Source: CAG-411 sp050875145 (lineage in GTDB: Bacteria; Bacillota; Clostridia; Lachnospirales; Lachnospiraceae). From it: 64,000 nt of DNA. The notes beneath the pieces are model-generated. The model had not been told where the DNA came from and searched no databases. It worked only from the letters and a program-made list of their open reading frames with translations. The stretch is from assembly GCA_050875145.1 (NCBI GenBank), contig JBNMLH010000002.1:124001-188000 (forward strand). Direction: 5' to 3'. Positions 62,933 to 64,000 of the stretch are shown here, in pieces (position 1 is the first letter of the stretch; every line of letters begins with the position of its first letter). The translations under genes and the position numbers were made by a program.

Positions 62933-63859
62933 ATGATTAATAAACTATGTAAAAAAATTACAGATTTGAAAGCACCGATTGTAGTTGGCTTGGACCCAAT
63001 GTTAAATTATGTACCAGAAGAAATAAAGAAGGCGGCATTTGAACAATTCGGAGAAACATTGGAAGGTGCAGGAGAAGCAATCTGGCAGTTTAATAAAGCA
63101 ATCGTAGACGCTACAGCCGATTTGATTCCAGCAGTAAAGCCTCAGATTGCTATGTACGAGCAGTTTGGAATACCTGGGTTAGTTGCCTTTAAAAAGACCG
63201 TTGATTATTGTAAGGAAAAGGACTTAGTTGTAATCGGTGATATTAAGCGTGGAGATATTGGTTCTACATCGGCAGCCTACGCAGTAGGACATGTGGGAAA
63301 AGTGCAGGTGGGAAGCAAGCGTTATGCGGCATTTGATGAAGATTTTGTAACAGTAAATCCATATTTAGGTTCAGATGGAATAAAACCATTTATAGATGTT
63401 TGCAAAGAAGAAAACAAAGGAATATTTGTATTGGTTAAGACATCTAATCCATCCAGTGGAGAATTTCAGGATCAGTTAGTAGATGGAAAACCATTATACG
63501 AATTGGTAGGAAAAAAAGTTGCTGAGTGGGGCGAATTACATATGGGAGAAACGTACAGTTATGTAGGCTGTGTTGTGGGAGCTACTTATCCAGAAATGGG
63601 AAAGGTACTTCGCAAGATTATGCCAAAAACATTTATTCTTGTGCCGGGATATGGAGCACAGGGAGGTAAGGCAGAAGATTTAGTACCATATTTTAATAAG
63701 GATGGGCTAGGTGCAATCATCAACTCTTCCAGAGGTATTATTGCAGCTTATAAGCAGGAAAAATACAGTAAATTTGGTAGTGAAAACTTTGCAGATGCAT
63801 CCAGACAGGCAGTTTTGGATATGAGAGAAGATATTAATTCTGCATTGGCAGGAAAGTAG
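62933..63859 (+). CDS. pyrF: Orotidine-5'-phosphate decarboxylase
   Basis: About 308 aa, the longer type 2 form. Makes UMP from OMP. Seen: V-V-G-L-D-P-M at the start; V-I-G-D-I-K-R-G-D-I-G-S-T with the D-x-K-x-x-D catalytic array; V-N-P-Y-L-G-S-D-G; L-V-P-G-Y-G-A-Q-G-G; and S-S-R-G-I near the end. The open frame starts at GTG 62912, but AAAGGA fits ATG 62933. It is followed by pyrK 11 bases on. Confidence 0.96.
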   Translation: MINKLCKKITDLKAPIVVGLDPMLNYVPEEIKKAAFEQFGETLEGAGEAIWQFNKAIVDATADLIPAVKPQIAMYEQFGIPGLVAFKKTVDYCKEKDLVVIGDIKRGDIGSTSAAYAVGHVGKVQVGSKRYAAFDEDFVTVNPYLGSDGIKPFIDVCKEENKGIFVLVKTSNPSSGEFQDQLVDGKPLYELVGKKVAEWGELHMGETYSYVGCVVGATYPEMGKVLRKIMPKTFILVPGYGAQGGKAEDLVPYFNKDGLGAIINSSRGIIAAYKQEKYSKFGSENFADASRQAVLDMREDINSALAGK

Positions 63860-63870
63860 GAGGAGCCTTT

Positions 63871-64000
63871 ATGTCGGATAAAGTGATAAAAAATGTTGTG
63901 ATTACCAGTATGGTAAAAGTAACAGATGGTATTTACAGCATGTGGATAAAAGATAAAGATTTGGCATGTAATGCAAAACCAGGGCAGTTTGTTTCTCTTT
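63871..64000 (+). CDS. pyrK: Dihydroorotate dehydrogenase electron-transfer subunit PyrK, N-terminal part
   Basis: 43 residues reach the right edge of the window. The start M-S-D-K-V-I-K-N-V-V-I-T-S, then V-T-D-G-I-Y-S-M-W and A-K-P-G-Q-F-V-S-L, match the flavin-binding front of PyrK (PyrD-II type), which passes electrons from dihydroorotate to NAD through FAD and a 2Fe-2S cluster. RBS AGGAGGAG before the ATG. The Cys ligands would lie outside the window, so the call rests on this N-terminus and on position after pyrF. Confidence 0.85.
   Translation, partial: MSDKVIKNVVITSMVKVTDGIYSMWIKDKDLACNAKPGQFVSL

Overview
The window comes from a low-GC (roughly one third G+C), Gram-positive-type anaerobe. 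The best fit is Lachnospiraceae (Clostridia). The signs are A-rich genes with strong GGAGG ribosome binding sites, a SleB-type wall hydrolase, a clostridial pyrC-pyrF-pyrK run, a c-di-GMP-I riboswitch, BspA/Big_2 surface proteins and a eukaryotic-type HisA. The genus cannot be settled from sequence alone.

Bases 1-45,150 form one large surface-polysaccharide locus, nearly all on the + strand with genes overlapping or separated by tens of bases. It opens with the tail of a Wzz/YveK-type chain-length regulator and its CpsD-like ATPase partner, whose P-loop lacks the lysine. Next come a nucleotidyltransferase-fold protein, GT4, GT14, GT2 and GT-D glycosyltransferases, a probable Wzy polymerase and a Wzx flippase. 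Two pyruvyl transferases, a Fe-S F420-hydrogenase-beta-like protein and five acyltransferase-3 proteins supply probable decorations. Between 23.1 and 32.4 kb lie a polyprenyl-phosphate-sugar synthase and five large membrane proteins of GT-C character, which suggests sugars are also added outside the membrane. A second such synthase lies at 44.2 kb behind its own promoter. Two secreted beta-helix (pectate-lyase-like) proteins, of 889 and 1745 aa, lie inside the locus. The first sits directly behind a c-di-GMP-I riboswitch and terminator, linking part of the locus to c-di-GMP signalling.

Bases 45,170-48,500 hold a minus-strand pair of unusual signal-less proteins with a helical N-terminus and a C-terminal Cys-rich beta-helix. 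A stand-alone eukaryotic-type HisA gene and a secreted SleB-type hydrolase follow.

Bases 50,750-64,000 are mostly housekeeping: glnS, a DUF2225 protein, a minus-strand FliK-like protein, a small unknown protein, lepA, a CmpB-family membrane protein, hemW, holA, pyrC, pyrF and the start of pyrK. I saw no insertion sequences, tRNA or rRNA genes, or CRISPR arrays. Start codons were chosen by ribosome binding site and family alignment, and several were moved downstream of the longest open frame.
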